Both the position numbers and the translations under genes were made by a program. The notes below the pieces were generated by a model, which had not been told where the DNA came from, searched no databases, and saw only the letters and a list, made by a program, of their open reading frames with translations. This document shows, piece after piece, positions 17,859-27,784 of a stretch of 64,000 bases of DNA (its first letter is position 1; every line of letters begins with the position of its first letter). The stretch spans positions 1,922,001-1,986,000 of the forward strand of contig NZ_JAUFQR010000001.1 of NCBI RefSeq assembly GCF_030409875.1, in the 5' to 3' direction. Origin of the DNA: Chryseobacterium tructae (GTDB lineage: Bacteria > Bacteroidota > Bacteroidia > Flavobacteriales > Weeksellaceae).

Positions 17859-19945
17859 ATGAAAGCAATCATCGCAGAAAAACCCAGTGTCGCAAGAGAA
17901 ATCGCACAATTATTAGGAGCCCATGAAAAGAAAGATGGTTACCTATCCGGTAATGGATATTGTGTCACCTGGGCATTAGGACATCTGATCGCATTAGGAA
18001 TGCCGGAGGATTATGGTATAAGAGGCTTTAACAAAGCCTCTTTGCCTATCTTTCCGAACCCTTTTATTCTAACTCCCAAAAAACTAAAGAAAACAAAAGG
18101 CTATGAGCCTGATCCTTCCGCTTTAAAACAACTCAACACAATAAAACAAGTCATCAGTCAATGCAATAGCATCATTGTAGCAACAGATGCAGGTAGGGAA
18201 GGTGAGCTTATCTTCCGCTATATCTATCACTTCATACAGTGCAATAAACCTTTTGAAAGACTCTGGATCAGTTCCCTGACCGAAAAAGCAATACAAGAAG
18301 GCTTCAAGAAGCTTCAGCCAGGCGATGCCTTTGACGGTTTGTATCAAGCAGCTAAAGCCAGAAGTGAAGCAGACTGGCTGGTAGGAATCAATGCTACCAA
18401 GGCATTAACCATCGCAGGAAACCAAGATGTTTATTCATTAGGCAGAGTGCAGACCCCAACTCTTGCTTTAATCTGTCAACGGTTTCTTAAGCATCAAAAC
18501 TTTACCAAGCAAAAGTACTTTCAGATTCAGCTGAGTCACAGAAAGAGTATACAGACTTTACCAGCCTCTCACTATTACAATGGGAAGAAAAAAAGCAGGC
18601 AGAACAAATCCAAAAATCCATAGAGCGGGAGGGAAGAGCTGTTGTAGAGGGTGTATCCATTACAACAGTACAGGAACAGTCTCCGTTACTTTTCGATCTC
18701 ACGGAATTACAGAAAGAAACCAACAGAAAACTGGGGCTTTCTGCCGATGAGGTTTTACAAATTGCCCAAAGCTTATATGAAAAGAAATTCATAACCTATT
18801 CCAGAACCGGTAGCAAGTATATTCCCAAAGACTTATGGCCTGAAATTCCTGAACTGGTCAGAATACTGAATCAAACCGAACCATTCAAAACAGCAATAGC
18901 CCATTTAAAATTTGGAAACTTCAACAAGAGAATAGTCAATGATTTAAAAGTTACCGATCATCACGGTTTGCTCATCACTACAAAAGTTCCATCCGCACTT
19001 ACTGCAACGGAAAAAGCCATCTATGATATGATTGCTTACCGTTTATTGGAATCCCTATCCCATGCCTGTACAAAAGAAGTCAGTAATATCATACTAAAAG
19101 TTCATCATTATGAATTCCAGGTTAGAGGCACAAAAATACTCAATCAAGGCTGGCGAGCGATAAAAGGAATTCTTTCAGACAATGAAAATGACCATAATAC
19201 TAGTGAAGCCCTTACTGAGCTTTCGGAATTCAAAACAGGAGATGAACTGAAGGTTTCAAAAACAGAATTACTGGAAAAAACAACGCAGCCTCCCAAACTT
19301 TATACAGAAGCTGATCTCTTATCAGCGATGGAAAATGCAGGCAGATCTATTGAAAACAAAAAAGAACAGAAAACACTATCCAATATCGGCATCGGAACCC
19401 CAGCAACGAGAGCTTCTATTATCGAAACCTTACTCAGCAGAAACTATATCATCAGAAAGAACAAAAGCCTACATCCCACCGATAAAGGCTTACAGGTTTA
19501 TGAGCTTGTCAAAGACAAAAAAATAGCGAATGTCCAAATGACCGCAGAATGGGAAATGGCGCTTGATAAAATTGAAAAAGGTGAACTTAATAAAAATCAA
19601 TTCATCAATAGCATCCAAGAATACACAACAGAAATCACCAACGAACTTTTATCGCTTAGTATTCCCCAAGAAAACATTTCACAACTAAAATGCCCCCAAT
19701 GCCAACAACATACTCTTATTATCAAAGATAAAATTGTAAAATGTCCTGACGAACAGTGTAATTGGATTCTCTTCAGAACTATATGCGGACTACAACTCAG
19801 TATTAAAGATATTACTTTGTTATTAACTCAAAACAAAACATCATTAATCAAGAACATGAAAAGTAAAAACGGAAAGAAGTTTGATGCTTATATTGTTTTA
19901 AAAGATGATTTCACTACTGCATTTGGATTTAGAAAGAACTTCTAG
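17859..19945 (+). pseudogene. topB: DNA topoisomerase III (TopB) of a conjugative element, one frameshift
   Basis: The N-terminal Toprim domain (MKAIIAEKPSVAREIAQLLG; ATDAGREGELIFRYIY) and the type IA active-site region (SLGRVQTPTLALI; FITYSRTGSKYIP with the catalytic Tyr) are present. A C-terminal zinc-ribbon-like segment (CPQCQQH...CPDEQC) follows. One missing base near 18545 shifts the frame; restoring it gives HRKEYTDFTS and a continuous 695-residue chain, the normal length. In CTnDOT the homologous Exc protein belongs to the excision operon controlled by RteC. Whether the shift is real or a sequencing slip is open. Confidence 0.85.
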
Positions 19946-19992
19946 CTAAATACAATTATAGTATAGGGTGTTAACTCATGAGAGCTAGTGTA

Positions 19993-20020
19993 TCCATTTC
20001 CGATGATATCCGGAAATGGA
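19993..20020. repeat. 10-bp perfect inverted repeat downstream of topB
   Basis: Arms tccatttccg and cggaaatgga are separated by 8 bases. No T-run follows, so a terminator is doubtful; it may be a protein-binding site or hairpin at the edge between the topB module and the cargo. Confidence 0.4.
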
Positions 20021-20174
20021 CTTTCCATTATAGATGGGTTATTTAAAAGGGAATATATGAATGTCCAAAAAATGCTTAATAATCTCAAAATTATTAAACA
20101 TTTTTTGTCTACCATAGATAACAATCTCAATTCGTAAGAGTAGCCACCTAGTTCTGTACACTAACTACAGGTCT

Positions 20175-20543
20175 ATGGGAAGAATTACTTTACCTAAAGG
20201 CAGTTGGATTGTATCCTGGGTTTTACAACTAGGATTTATAGGTTCAGTAACATTTCCAAAAAGCTATCATATCCTATCGCAATTATCAGCTAGCAACAAT
20301 ACTATAAATAATACTGGATTTACTACGAATAATGGACTTTATGGTACTTTGACCGGAAATATGGCTGACTCAAGTCAATTTTTTTTAGGGCAGATTAGAG
20401 GGTCTTCTTATATTACCGTAACTAATGCATCAGTAACTTTATATGTTATATCGAACGGTGTATATACTGGAAGCCTAGGTCCTTCTAATATTAAATTTCA
20501 GGCCAGTTATGGCAAAAAAATTCAATATCCGCAATACCTGTAA
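20175..20543 (+). CDS. Hypothetical surface-protein C-terminal domain (probably truncated gene)
   Basis: The 122-residue product has no signal peptide. It looks like the beta-rich C-terminal domain seen on flavobacterial surface proteins: RITLPKGSWIVSWVLQLGFI, then LYGTLTGNMADSSQFFLGQI and YITVTNASVTLYVISNG. The beta-sandwich impression (C1q/TNF-like) is an inference from alternating hydrophobic residues. The missing export signal and the position directly behind topB suggest a 5'-truncated remnant. Whether it is translated is unclear. Confidence 0.45.
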   Translation: MGRITLPKGSWIVSWVLQLGFIGSVTFPKSYHILSQLSASNNTINNTGFTTNNGLYGTLTGNMADSSQFFLGQIRGSSYITVTNASVTLYVISNGVYTGSLGPSNIKFQASYGKKIQYPQYL

Positions 20544-21108
20544 ATTAAAAAAAAATCAAGTTTACATGTAATTATGGAAACAAAAGTGATATAATAATTT
20601 TTTTGCAACCTAATATATCGGTTGTATTAGATTTAGTTTTTTTAAAAACAACAAACTTGGAAAAATGTATTTTTTTCAATTGATTTTTGTTTGTTGCTCT
20701 AAATAAAGATTTTTACGAAATAATTGGTAGAAAAATTAGGAATAAATTTCTATACTTAAAAAAATAAATAATCCGTGTTGTGAAGTTCACAAGAACCTAT
20801 ACACCATTTTTATGATCAAGGATGAGATTTAAATGAAGTATTTAGACAATAAGTCTTTATATCGTTTCTAAAATATTTATAGGTTTTAGAATATAAAATA
20901 AAGTCCGCAGACAAGCTATATTAAATTCAAAAGAAAGTATTATTCATTTTGAGCTCTCATATTTAATAAGCAGTAATCTTAATGTCTTCAATGACGCTTC
21001 GTCATTGAATTTTATAGAAACATTTGAATTGAATTCTTGTAAGTGTTTGATTTTTAATAATTGTTAGATGTTGTTAGATGTTGTATTAGAATTAAGGAGA
21101 TTATTTTT
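20544..21108. other. Intergenic region with one perfect hairpin
   Basis: No gene is seen. A perfect 10-bp stem (ttcaatgacg / cgtcattgaa, loop ctt) lies at 20987-21009, followed by only four T. A tandem 11-base repeat (ttgttagatg t) lies at about 21060-21082, just before the promoter of the M16 peptidase pair. Confidence 0.45.
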
Positions 21109-21139
21109 TTTGCTGATTGTGCCATAGAAAATAATTTTG
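21109..21139 (+). promoter_or_regulatory. Bacteroidota-type promoter upstream of the M16 peptidase genes
   Basis: TTTG at 21109-21112 and TAATTTTG at 21132-21139 are exactly 19 bases apart, matching the -33/-7 consensus (TTTG, N19, TAnnTTTG). The M16 gene starts about 100 bases downstream. Confidence 0.6.
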
Positions 21140-21240
21140 CAAGACTTTAAGTGAAGAAGTAGGTATTTGAACTTAAATCTACTAATAAAGCTAGCTTAAT
21201 GAGCTAAAAAATGTAGAAACAAAACACTAACAATAAAAAA

Positions 21241-22575
21241 ATGATAATGAAATCTTTAAAATTTAAAAAAACACTGCTGACTACAGCAATCTTTGTTTCA
21301 GGTATATGCCTGTCACAACAGATTAAATTTAAAGAATATGATCTCCCCAATGGTCTTCATGTAATTCTTCACCAGGATAATACAGTACCGGTTGTAACAA
21401 CGGCAGTAATGTATTATGTAGGAGCAAAGGATGAGGTAAAAGGAAAAACAGGATTCGCACACTTTTTTGAACATCTTTTATTTGAAGGAACAAATAATAT
21501 TAAAAAAGGTGACTGGTTCAAAATTGTTCTTTCCAATGGAGGCCGAAATAATGCAAATACTAATTATGATCGTACCTATTATTATGAGACTTTTCCTTCT
21601 AATAATGAGCAATTAGGGCTTTGGATGGAAGCTGAAAGAATGCGTCATGCAGTAATTGATCAAACAGGAGTAAATACACAAAGAAATGTGGTAAAGGAGG
21701 AAAAGAAAGAACGTATTGATAATGTTCCATATGGAGGGAATGCTTATTTAACTGCTGTGAATCCACATATCTTTAATAGGCATCCCTATAGCGGGAGTAT
21801 AATAGGGTCTATAGAAGATTTGAATTCAGCACAATTAGATGAATTTAAAACATTTTATAAGAAATACTATGTCCCGAACAATGCTACTTTAGTGGTTGCG
21901 GGAGACATTAAGCCTGAGCAGACGAAAAAATGGATTCAGCAATATTATGGAAGTATTCCAAAAGGAATTGTTACACCCAAAAATTTACCAGCAGAAGAGC
22001 CTATTGTTCAGGAAAAAGAAGTGACGGAGACGGATCAGAATATTGAGTTGCCAGCCTATATTTTTGCTTACAGGATACCTGGTAATAAGGAAAAAGATAG
22101 TTATATTCTTAAAATGCTTGCTTCTTATTTAGGTAGTGGGCCGTCTTCAGTACTCCAAAATAAATTAGCGAACAAGGATAAAAAAGTTTTAGATCTCAGT
22201 GTTGGACTACTTAGTATGGAAGATTATGGAGTTTTTAAAATTTTTGCTATTCCAAGAGGGGATGTTAAAAAGCAAATTTTAAAAGAAGATATCGATGCTG
22301 AAATCAAGAAACTCCAAACTACACTGATTTCTCAGGAAGAGTATCAGAAGCTTCAAAACGAATTTGAAAGTTATTTTGTAAAACAAAATTCAAATATTGA
22401 GAAAATTACAGAGTCATTAGCAACAAACTATGTACTAAAGGGAAATACCAATTTGATAAACAAGGAAATAGATATTTATAAATCAGTCACAAGAGAAGAC
22501 TTGCAGCAGGCAGCGATCAAATATCTAAACCCTAACCAAAGAGTAGTCATTAATTATCTGCCTGCTACAAAGTAA
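21241..22575 (+). CDS. M16 family zinc metallopeptidase, catalytic subunit
   Basis: A 444-residue exported protein (signal peptide to about residue 25, VSGICLSQ). The inverted zinc motif HFFEH is at residues 74-78 and a third ligand glutamate lies near 154 (VVKEEKKER), the normal spacing for pitrilysin/insulinase peptidases. A second, inactive M16 domain follows (PAYIFAYRIPGNKEKDSYIL). It probably works in the periplasm with the downstream M16 partner lacking the motif, as in heterodimeric M16B enzymes, degrading or processing peptides. Start 21247 is equally possible. Confidence 0.9.
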   Translation: MIMKSLKFKKTLLTTAIFVSGICLSQQIKFKEYDLPNGLHVILHQDNTVPVVTTAVMYYVGAKDEVKGKTGFAHFFEHLLFEGTNNIKKGDWFKIVLSNGGRNNANTNYDRTYYYETFPSNNEQLGLWMEAERMRHAVIDQTGVNTQRNVVKEEKKERIDNVPYGGNAYLTAVNPHIFNRHPYSGSIIGSIEDLNSAQLDEFKTFYKKYYVPNNATLVVAGDIKPEQTKKWIQQYYGSIPKGIVTPKNLPAEEPIVQEKEVTETDQNIELPAYIFAYRIPGNKEKDSYILKMLASYLGSGPSSVLQNKLANKDKKVLDLSVGLLSMEDYGVFKIFAIPRGDVKKQILKEDIDAEIKKLQTTLISQEEYQKLQNEFESYFVKQNSNIEKITESLATNYVLKGNTNLINKEIDIYKSVTREDLQQAAIKYLNPNQRVVINYLPATK

Positions 22576-22623
22576 TTTTATCAACGGAAAGCTAAACAAA
22601 GATTATTAATAATATTTTTACCA

Positions 22624-24036
22624 ATGAAAATACAATTAACCTATATAATAGTATCCTTATTTTTATTTGCAGGGTTGTTTACTGCTCAGAAAATAGATAT
22701 TAATGTAATGCCTAAAGCTGGGCCAGTCCCAGTTGTCAACATAGGTAAACCAAAAACTTTTCAACTAAGTAATGGTCTTACCGTGATTGTGGTAGAAAAT
22801 AATAAATTGCCCCAGGTAACTGCCAATTTATCTATAGACAGACCTCCATATTATGAAGGAAATATAGTTGGAGTTGAACATGTTGTGGCAGGACAGCTTA
22901 AGAATGGTACAGCCAATCTTAGTAAAGATGAATTTAACAAAAAAGTTGATTTCCTAGGAGCTGACCTTAGTTTTTCTTCGGAAGGTGTATCTGCAAGTTC
23001 ACTTTCTAAATTCTTCCCTGAAATATTACAATTAATGGCTGAAGCGATTATTCATCCGAAATTTTCCGATGAGGAAATTCAGAATACCAAACAGCTATTG
23101 GTTAATATCTTAAAATCTAAAGAGAAAGATGCCACATTTATTCTGCAAAAAGCTTCACCGGCTTTACAATATGGGAAAAATACCTCCAGAGGACAAGTGA
23201 TGACAGTGGAATCTGTGAATAGAATTCAGACCAAAGATGTTAAAGACAGCTATCAAAAGTATTATACTCCCAATCATGCATATTTGGTTATTGTTGGGGA
23301 TATTAAATTTGATCATATAAAATCTTTAGTAAGCAAAACATTTAGTGGATGGAAAAAATCAAATATACCCTTTGTTGCTTTAGAGCCTGTATCGAATGTA
23401 ACAAAAACAGAGATCAATGTTATTGACGTTCCTACAGCGGTGCAATCTGTTATTCGCATACAAAATATTCATTCATTGAAAATGAAAGATGCCAATTATT
23501 TTCCTGCAAGAACCGCATTATGTATTTTAGGTGAAGGTGTATCTTCAAGGCTTGATATGAATCTTCGGGAGAAAAATGGATTTACCTATGGATCATGGGC
23601 AGTGCTGAATATGGAGAAATACAGGCCTTTATTTATTACTGGTGCAAACGTAAGAAATGAAGTGACTGATAAGTCTGTTCGTGAATTTATGAATGAATTG
23701 AATTTGATTTCTATTGTAAAAGCTGAAGAGCTTGAAAACGCCAAGGCAAAATTGAAAGGGGACTTTATTATGTCTTTAGAAGATCCAAACACTCTTGCAA
23801 AATTAGCCTTAAATCAAAAAGTACAGGAGCTTGCTCCTGACTTTTATACCCATTATCTGAAATCTCTCGATAAAGTAACAGTTGCAGATATTTCTAGGGT
23901 GGCAAAAGATATCATTTTGCCTAATCAAAGTAGAATTATGATTGTGGGAAAGGTGTCAGATATTGCAGAAGGGTTAGAAAAGCTGGGGTATCCTGTAAAA
24001 TACTATGATCAGAATGCTGATCTTATAAAAGAATAA
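22624..24036 (+). CDS. M16 family protein, non-catalytic partner subunit
   Basis: A 470-residue exported M16 protein with a signal peptide (SLFLFAGLFTAQ). At the place of the zinc motif it reads GVEHVVAGQLKNGTANLSKD, so HxxEH is lost. The C-terminal half keeps the substrate-binding R/Y region (FTYGSWAVLNME, close to the family FTYGxxA/S motif). Together with the upstream gene (48 bases apart) it fits a heterodimeric M16B peptidase in which one chain carries the metal and the other shapes the chamber. Confidence 0.88.
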   Translation: MKIQLTYIIVSLFLFAGLFTAQKIDINVMPKAGPVPVVNIGKPKTFQLSNGLTVIVVENNKLPQVTANLSIDRPPYYEGNIVGVEHVVAGQLKNGTANLSKDEFNKKVDFLGADLSFSSEGVSASSLSKFFPEILQLMAEAIIHPKFSDEEIQNTKQLLVNILKSKEKDATFILQKASPALQYGKNTSRGQVMTVESVNRIQTKDVKDSYQKYYTPNHAYLVIVGDIKFDHIKSLVSKTFSGWKKSNIPFVALEPVSNVTKTEINVIDVPTAVQSVIRIQNIHSLKMKDANYFPARTALCILGEGVSSRLDMNLREKNGFTYGSWAVLNMEKYRPLFITGANVRNEVTDKSVREFMNELNLISIVKAEELENAKAKLKGDFIMSLEDPNTLAKLALNQKVQELAPDFYTHYLKSLDKVTVADISRVAKDIILPNQSRIMIVGKVSDIAEGLEKLGYPVKYYDQNADLIKE

Positions 24037-24109
24037 AAGACAGATTATTTTTTAACCCTCATAAGTTTAAAACACCATATAGGAAAGTGTATATGAATTA
24101 ATATTTAGT

Positions 24110-24174
24110 CTCCCCTATTTTTCACAAATGATAATAAAAATAATAATACAAATGATGAAAGGGGAGCCTTTTAT
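24110..24174 (+). terminator. Possible terminator after the M16 operon
   Basis: ctcccct (24110-24116) pairs with aggggag (24160-24166), with partial pairing further in, and ccttttatt follows. The loop is long, so this is tentative. Confidence 0.35.
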
Positions 24175-24203
24175 TAATTTAATGTCTAATAAACATATTA
24201 TAA

Positions 24204-24644
24204 ATGGAAAAAGCTGTTATTTTCAAAGAACTGAATATTGGATTTCTAATTTACCAAAGAGTAAAAGATATGGAAATAGATGAGGTCCGTATTCTTAATT
24301 TTTTTAAATGTTCAAAAAAAGAGGCTGAAAAGATGTACAGTAGCAGATCTATAGACTCGGAGATTCTTTTGAAGTGGTCAAAGTTGTTGAATTATGATTT
24401 TTTTAGAATATATACCCAGCACCTTATATTGTATTCGCCGCCGATACCATCTAACAAAGACAAAATAAATAATACTGAAACTTCCATTTTACCTACATTC
24501 AGAAAAAATATTTACACAAAACAAGTAATAGATTTTATATTAAAGCTAATTGAAGACGGTGATAAAACAAAGAAGGAAGTAATAGAAGAATATCGAATTC
24601 CTAAAACTACTCTATACAAATGGATCAACAAATACAAAAAATAA
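24204..24644 (+). CDS. HTH protein, first gene of the duplicated two-gene cassette
   Basis: The 146-residue protein opens with VIFKELNIGFLIYQRVKDME. Its N-terminal part resembles the phage/Xre-like tails seen next to flavobacterial mobile genes (RILNFFKCSKKEAEKMYSSR). A short HTH ends the chain (KKEVIEEYRIPKTTLYKWIN). It is not obviously a nuclease: no acidic triad is visible. The second gene starts inside its last 25 bases in another frame, a coupling preserved in the broken copy at 1-381. Function unknown; DNA binding is likely. Confidence 0.6.
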   Translation: MEKAVIFKELNIGFLIYQRVKDMEIDEVRILNFFKCSKKEAEKMYSSRSIDSEILLKWSKLLNYDFFRIYTQHLILYSPPIPSNKDKINNTETSILPTFRKNIYTKQVIDFILKLIEDGDKTKKEVIEEYRIPKTTLYKWINKYKK

Positions 24645-24967
24645 ATGTGCAACCAGATTTCAGCCGGATTTATAATGACATTATCAAACTGTTTCCTGAT
24701 AAAAAAAATAGTTGTGATCATCTGTTGAAAAAAAGGAATTTATCAGCTCTTGAAATAATTCGGTTGAATAAACTCATATTTGGAGAGAATGATAAGGAAT
24801 CTGAATTGTTTAATAGGCGACATCGATGTTATAAAGAGATTGATATTCAGTGTATTTTAGAAGAGAAGAAAAGACTTGCACTTAATAATACTCAGATCGC
24901 AAAACGTTATAACATAAGCAGAAATACAATTAACAAATGGAACAAAATTTCTCTTAATAGAGTTTAA
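24620..24967 (+). CDS. HTH protein, second gene of the cassette
   Basis: A 115-residue protein: helical N-terminus (PDFSRIYNDIIKLFPDKKNS), conserved NKLIFGENDKESELFNRRHR in the middle, and a terminal homeodomain-like HTH (LNNTQIAKRYNISRNTINKW). It overlaps the previous gene by 25 bases. The broken copy at 38-381 shares most of these residues. No catalytic domain is present, so it may be a regulator or a DNA-binding accessory protein of a mobile unit. Confidence 0.6.
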   Translation: MDQQIQKINVQPDFSRIYNDIIKLFPDKKNSCDHLLKKRNLSALEIIRLNKLIFGENDKESELFNRRHRCYKEIDIQCILEEKKRLALNNTQIAKRYNISRNTINKWNKISLNRV

Positions 24968-25068
24968 CTGCATCTACGGCTTATAGTAGCTTTCTTACGG
25001 CCATATGTTCAGATTACAGTAAAGAGATTTTCATATTACCCGGCTAAAAAACTTATATATATTATTAA

Positions 25069-25839
25069 ATGAAAATAATGTTGGTATTCATTTGTTTAAT
25101 TGCTTTTGAGATCGCATTTTCTCAACAGATAGTTAGGGGCATTATTGCAGATGAGAAGGGTGCTAATTTAAGTTCAGTCATGATCATTAATATATCTACG
25201 GATAAAAAGGTGTTTAGTAATTCATTGGGTGAATTTGCTATTGAGGTATCAAAAAATGATGAATTAAGATTCATTCTTGAAGGGTACGAAAGACTTTCCA
25301 AAAGAATTACTACAGGTGAAAGCAATTCTCTATTGTCAATTACTCTTTATAAATTTATTAAAGAAATTGAAGAAGTTAAGTTGTATAAAAGACTAACTGG
25401 TAATTTATCAAAAGATTCCAAAACCTTAAGTAAGGTAGACAAAAAAGATATTATTCAGAAAGCTATAGGTCTCACTCAGCCAGTGGGTAAAATGAGAGAA
25501 AAGCCAGCAGAAATCAAAAAAGTTTTGCTTCCAATTTTAACAGGTAATCTTGATATACAGGGGGTTTATGATCTTATCAGCGGTAAAGCCAGAAAACAAA
25601 AACAAGCCTATCGATATGATGACTTACAAGATGATATTACATGGATAAGAAGTAGAGTAGAAGATGATTATTTTGTGAAAACAGGAATTCCTAAAAATAG
25701 AATTTCAGAATTTTTAGAATTCTCTTTTTATGAAAAACCTCAATTGAGAGCCTATATCAAAGCTAAAAATCTATCGGGAGCAGTATTGGAATTGGAAGAC
25801 TTATTTCCGCTATATCTTGATAGACTGAAAAATGGCTAA
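25069..25839 (+). CDS. Exported protein with carboxypeptidase-like regulatory domain
   Basis: A 256-residue protein with a signal peptide (CLIAFEIAFSQ). One CarboxypepD_reg-like beta-sandwich comes first (VRGIIADEKGANLSSVMIIN, then NSLGEFAIEVSKNDELRFIL). A charged, mostly helical C-terminal part of about 150 residues follows without a family I recognise. Such single-domain proteins are common in flavobacteria beside TonB and gliding genes; the role is unknown. Confidence 0.65.
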   Translation: MKIMLVFICLIAFEIAFSQQIVRGIIADEKGANLSSVMIINISTDKKVFSNSLGEFAIEVSKNDELRFILEGYERLSKRITTGESNSLLSITLYKFIKEIEEVKLYKRLTGNLSKDSKTLSKVDKKDIIQKAIGLTQPVGKMREKPAEIKKVLLPILTGNLDIQGVYDLISGKARKQKQAYRYDDLQDDITWIRSRVEDDYFVKTGIPKNRISEFLEFSFYEKPQLRAYIKAKNLSGAVLELEDLFPLYLDRLKNG

Positions 25840-25885
25840 AATTTCATACAAATACTAAATAGTACTATTTTAAAAGGAAAAAAGT

Positions 25886-25924
25886 GGGACTAAAATAAAT
25901 GTATAAATCATTTATTTCAGCCCC
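25886..25924. terminator. Long hairpin, likely terminator of the preceding gene
   Basis: 16-base arms (25886-25901 and 25909-25924) pair at 14 positions around a 7-base loop. No T-run follows directly, so it may also be a repetitive hairpin element. Confidence 0.45.
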
Positions 25925-26008
25925 TTACCCTGTTGTATGGTTTATAGTTGCTCAAAATTTGCATAGATCCACTATTTTTGTAAAATATTAATTAATCAAA
26001 ATAAAATA

Positions 26009-26033
26009 CACGGACTATTTCCGTGCATTTTTT
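26009..26033. terminator. Bidirectional terminator between convergent genes
   Basis: cacgga (26009-26014) and tccgtg (26020-26025) form a stem with T-rich sequence on the plus-strand side and tattttatttt on the minus-strand side, between the plus-strand gene ending at 25839 and the S41 gene on the minus strand. Confidence 0.6.
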
Positions 26034-26047
26034 ATAGGTAACATATA

Positions 26048-27745
26048 CTATTTGGTAGAAATATACTTTATAGCGGCTTGCAATACCCTATCTGCAAATG
26101 TTTTTGGAGAATTTTTCATTTCTAGCAGTTCTGCATTTGAAGGTGGAGCAACATAAATATCCGGCTTGATGCCAATTCCTTCAATGACCTCGCCTTTTGC
26201 ATCTTTATGGGCCATTACAGGCATATAAAAACTCAAATATCCTGCTACCTCGCCTTTAGCTCCTCCATTGAATTCATCTGACCCTGTTAAAGCGGCAAGC
26301 CCCCCTGCGCTATAATCTCCTATAGAAATAACATGAGGTCCCTGGCTTTTTAACATTAATGTTGATATTTCGGACATGCTTACGCTTCCTCTATCAGTTA
26401 AAATAACAGTTGGGATGTCGGAAGGAATTCCAAATTTATGGGGATTGACATGCATAGGTACCCATGGAGTATAATTAAACCTCCCATTACCTTCTTTTGT
26501 TCTTTGATAGCCGGCCAGAGCATTTTTAGTGATGAAACGATCGGTCCAGAATCTTGCATCCGCTATAGCACCACCTCCATTTGCTCTCAGATCAATGATG
26601 ATCTTTTTAATTTCTCCTTTATGCAGTGCATTAAAAAATTGTTTGTAGAAAGGAGATTTATCAATTATTCTCTGTGCTGCGTCCTGAAATGAAGGTAGTC
26701 CATATGCCCATTTAGCATGATTATCCATCTGGCTTACAAACCAGGCTATGTATGCTTTGCTTTCAGAGGTTAATACATCAGCTGGATAAGTACTAGATTT
26801 GTTATAGGCGACTAATTTTTTTGAATCTTCTAGTGATTTTTTTGTAACATCTAGAAAAGCATCTGATATGACTTCAGTATCCTTAAATGTACTGATATAA
26901 TTATTAAAGGATTTCACATCAGCAGAATTGGGGAAATTATTCCACTGATTTAATATGTCTATTGTGAAATTTTCAACTTTATTTCTTAAGGTTGCATCAC
27001 TGATTGAATTTAGTTCTACTGAATTTTTGATGATATCCGGTGTTAAAACAAGTCCATTGCCAGAATCGGGTTTCAAATAAGCATCCAGGAGATTAATTTT
27101 AAGAGCAGCAGATAAACTAAACATATTAAAACTGAAATAATAAGTATCCGGGTTAGATTTTAAGCTTCCCATTTGGTAAGTGAAAGTCGATTGAGTTCCA
27201 TCTGGATTGTTAAAGACCATGCTTTCACTTTTTGCATCAGGTCCAAGCTTGTCAGCCATATAGGTTGTTTTAACTTTAAAGTCGTACTGATTATTAACAG
27301 GACTCTTCATTCCCCCACTGAATCTAAACGTTCCTTCAACTCCTTTTGAATAAGGTAATTTTATACCAACTGCAAAGTGGCGGTCTATGATCGGATCTAT
27401 GATATCAGTGAAATACTGTCTTGCTATTTTTTGATTTTCTATAATATCTTTATCATTACCTGTATTAAAAGTTTGTAATGCCTGAAACTTAGGATAGTAT
27501 TCTCTGTAAACAGCATCCCAATCCATACCATCATTTCTTTTCTGCTCATAAAAATAATTATATTGTTGGTCCATTACTGTCCAAAATACCCTAAAAAGGT
27601 CTGCATAGGATTTTATATCATTGGCGGTATATCTTGTAGGTTCTGTTGTTGAAAGATCATCTTCTGCTACACAGGAATTAAAAGTGGTAGCCGCTGTAAG
27701 AATTCCAAAAATAAGAATTGCTTTTTTACTAAAGTTTCTTGTCAT
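26048..27745 (-). CDS. S41 family peptidase, lipoprotein
   Basis: A 565-residue protein with a lipoprotein signal (AATTFNSCVAED, Cys about residue 25). The C-terminal-processing-peptidase core has KIIIDLRANGGGAIADARFW near residue 385 and VILTDRGSVSMSEISTLMLK near 450. In the latter the serine of S-x-S is the S41 nucleophile. PDZ-like sequence is not evident. It sits in the outer membrane or periplasm and should cleave peptides. The next gene on the same strand is an outer-membrane barrel 39 bases upstream, so the two form an operon. Confidence 0.85.
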   Translation of the reverse strand: MTRNFSKKAILIFGILTAATTFNSCVAEDDLSTTEPTRYTANDIKSYADLFRVFWTVMDQQYNYFYEQKRNDGMDWDAVYREYYPKFQALQTFNTGNDKDIIENQKIARQYFTDIIDPIIDRHFAVGIKLPYSKGVEGTFRFSGGMKSPVNNQYDFKVKTTYMADKLGPDAKSESMVFNNPDGTQSTFTYQMGSLKSNPDTYYFSFNMFSLSAALKINLLDAYLKPDSGNGLVLTPDIIKNSVELNSISDATLRNKVENFTIDILNQWNNFPNSADVKSFNNYISTFKDTEVISDAFLDVTKKSLEDSKKLVAYNKSSTYPADVLTSESKAYIAWFVSQMDNHAKWAYGLPSFQDAAQRIIDKSPFYKQFFNALHKGEIKKIIIDLRANGGGAIADARFWTDRFITKNALAGYQRTKEGNGRFNYTPWVPMHVNPHKFGIPSDIPTVILTDRGSVSMSEISTLMLKSQGPHVISIGDYSAGGLAALTGSDEFNGGAKGEVAGYLSFYMPVMAHKDAKGEVIEGIGIKPDIYVAPPSNAELLEMKNSPKTFADRVLQAAIKYISTK

Positions 27746-27784
27746 ATTATGTTTATTTTTAATGTATTAATGAAGTAAGGAGCT

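Noticed and set aside
24204..24967. Insertion sequence of the IS3 type with frameshifted orfAB
   Set aside because: The two-frame overlap looks similar, but there is no DDE domain in the second gene and I see no terminal inverted repeats.
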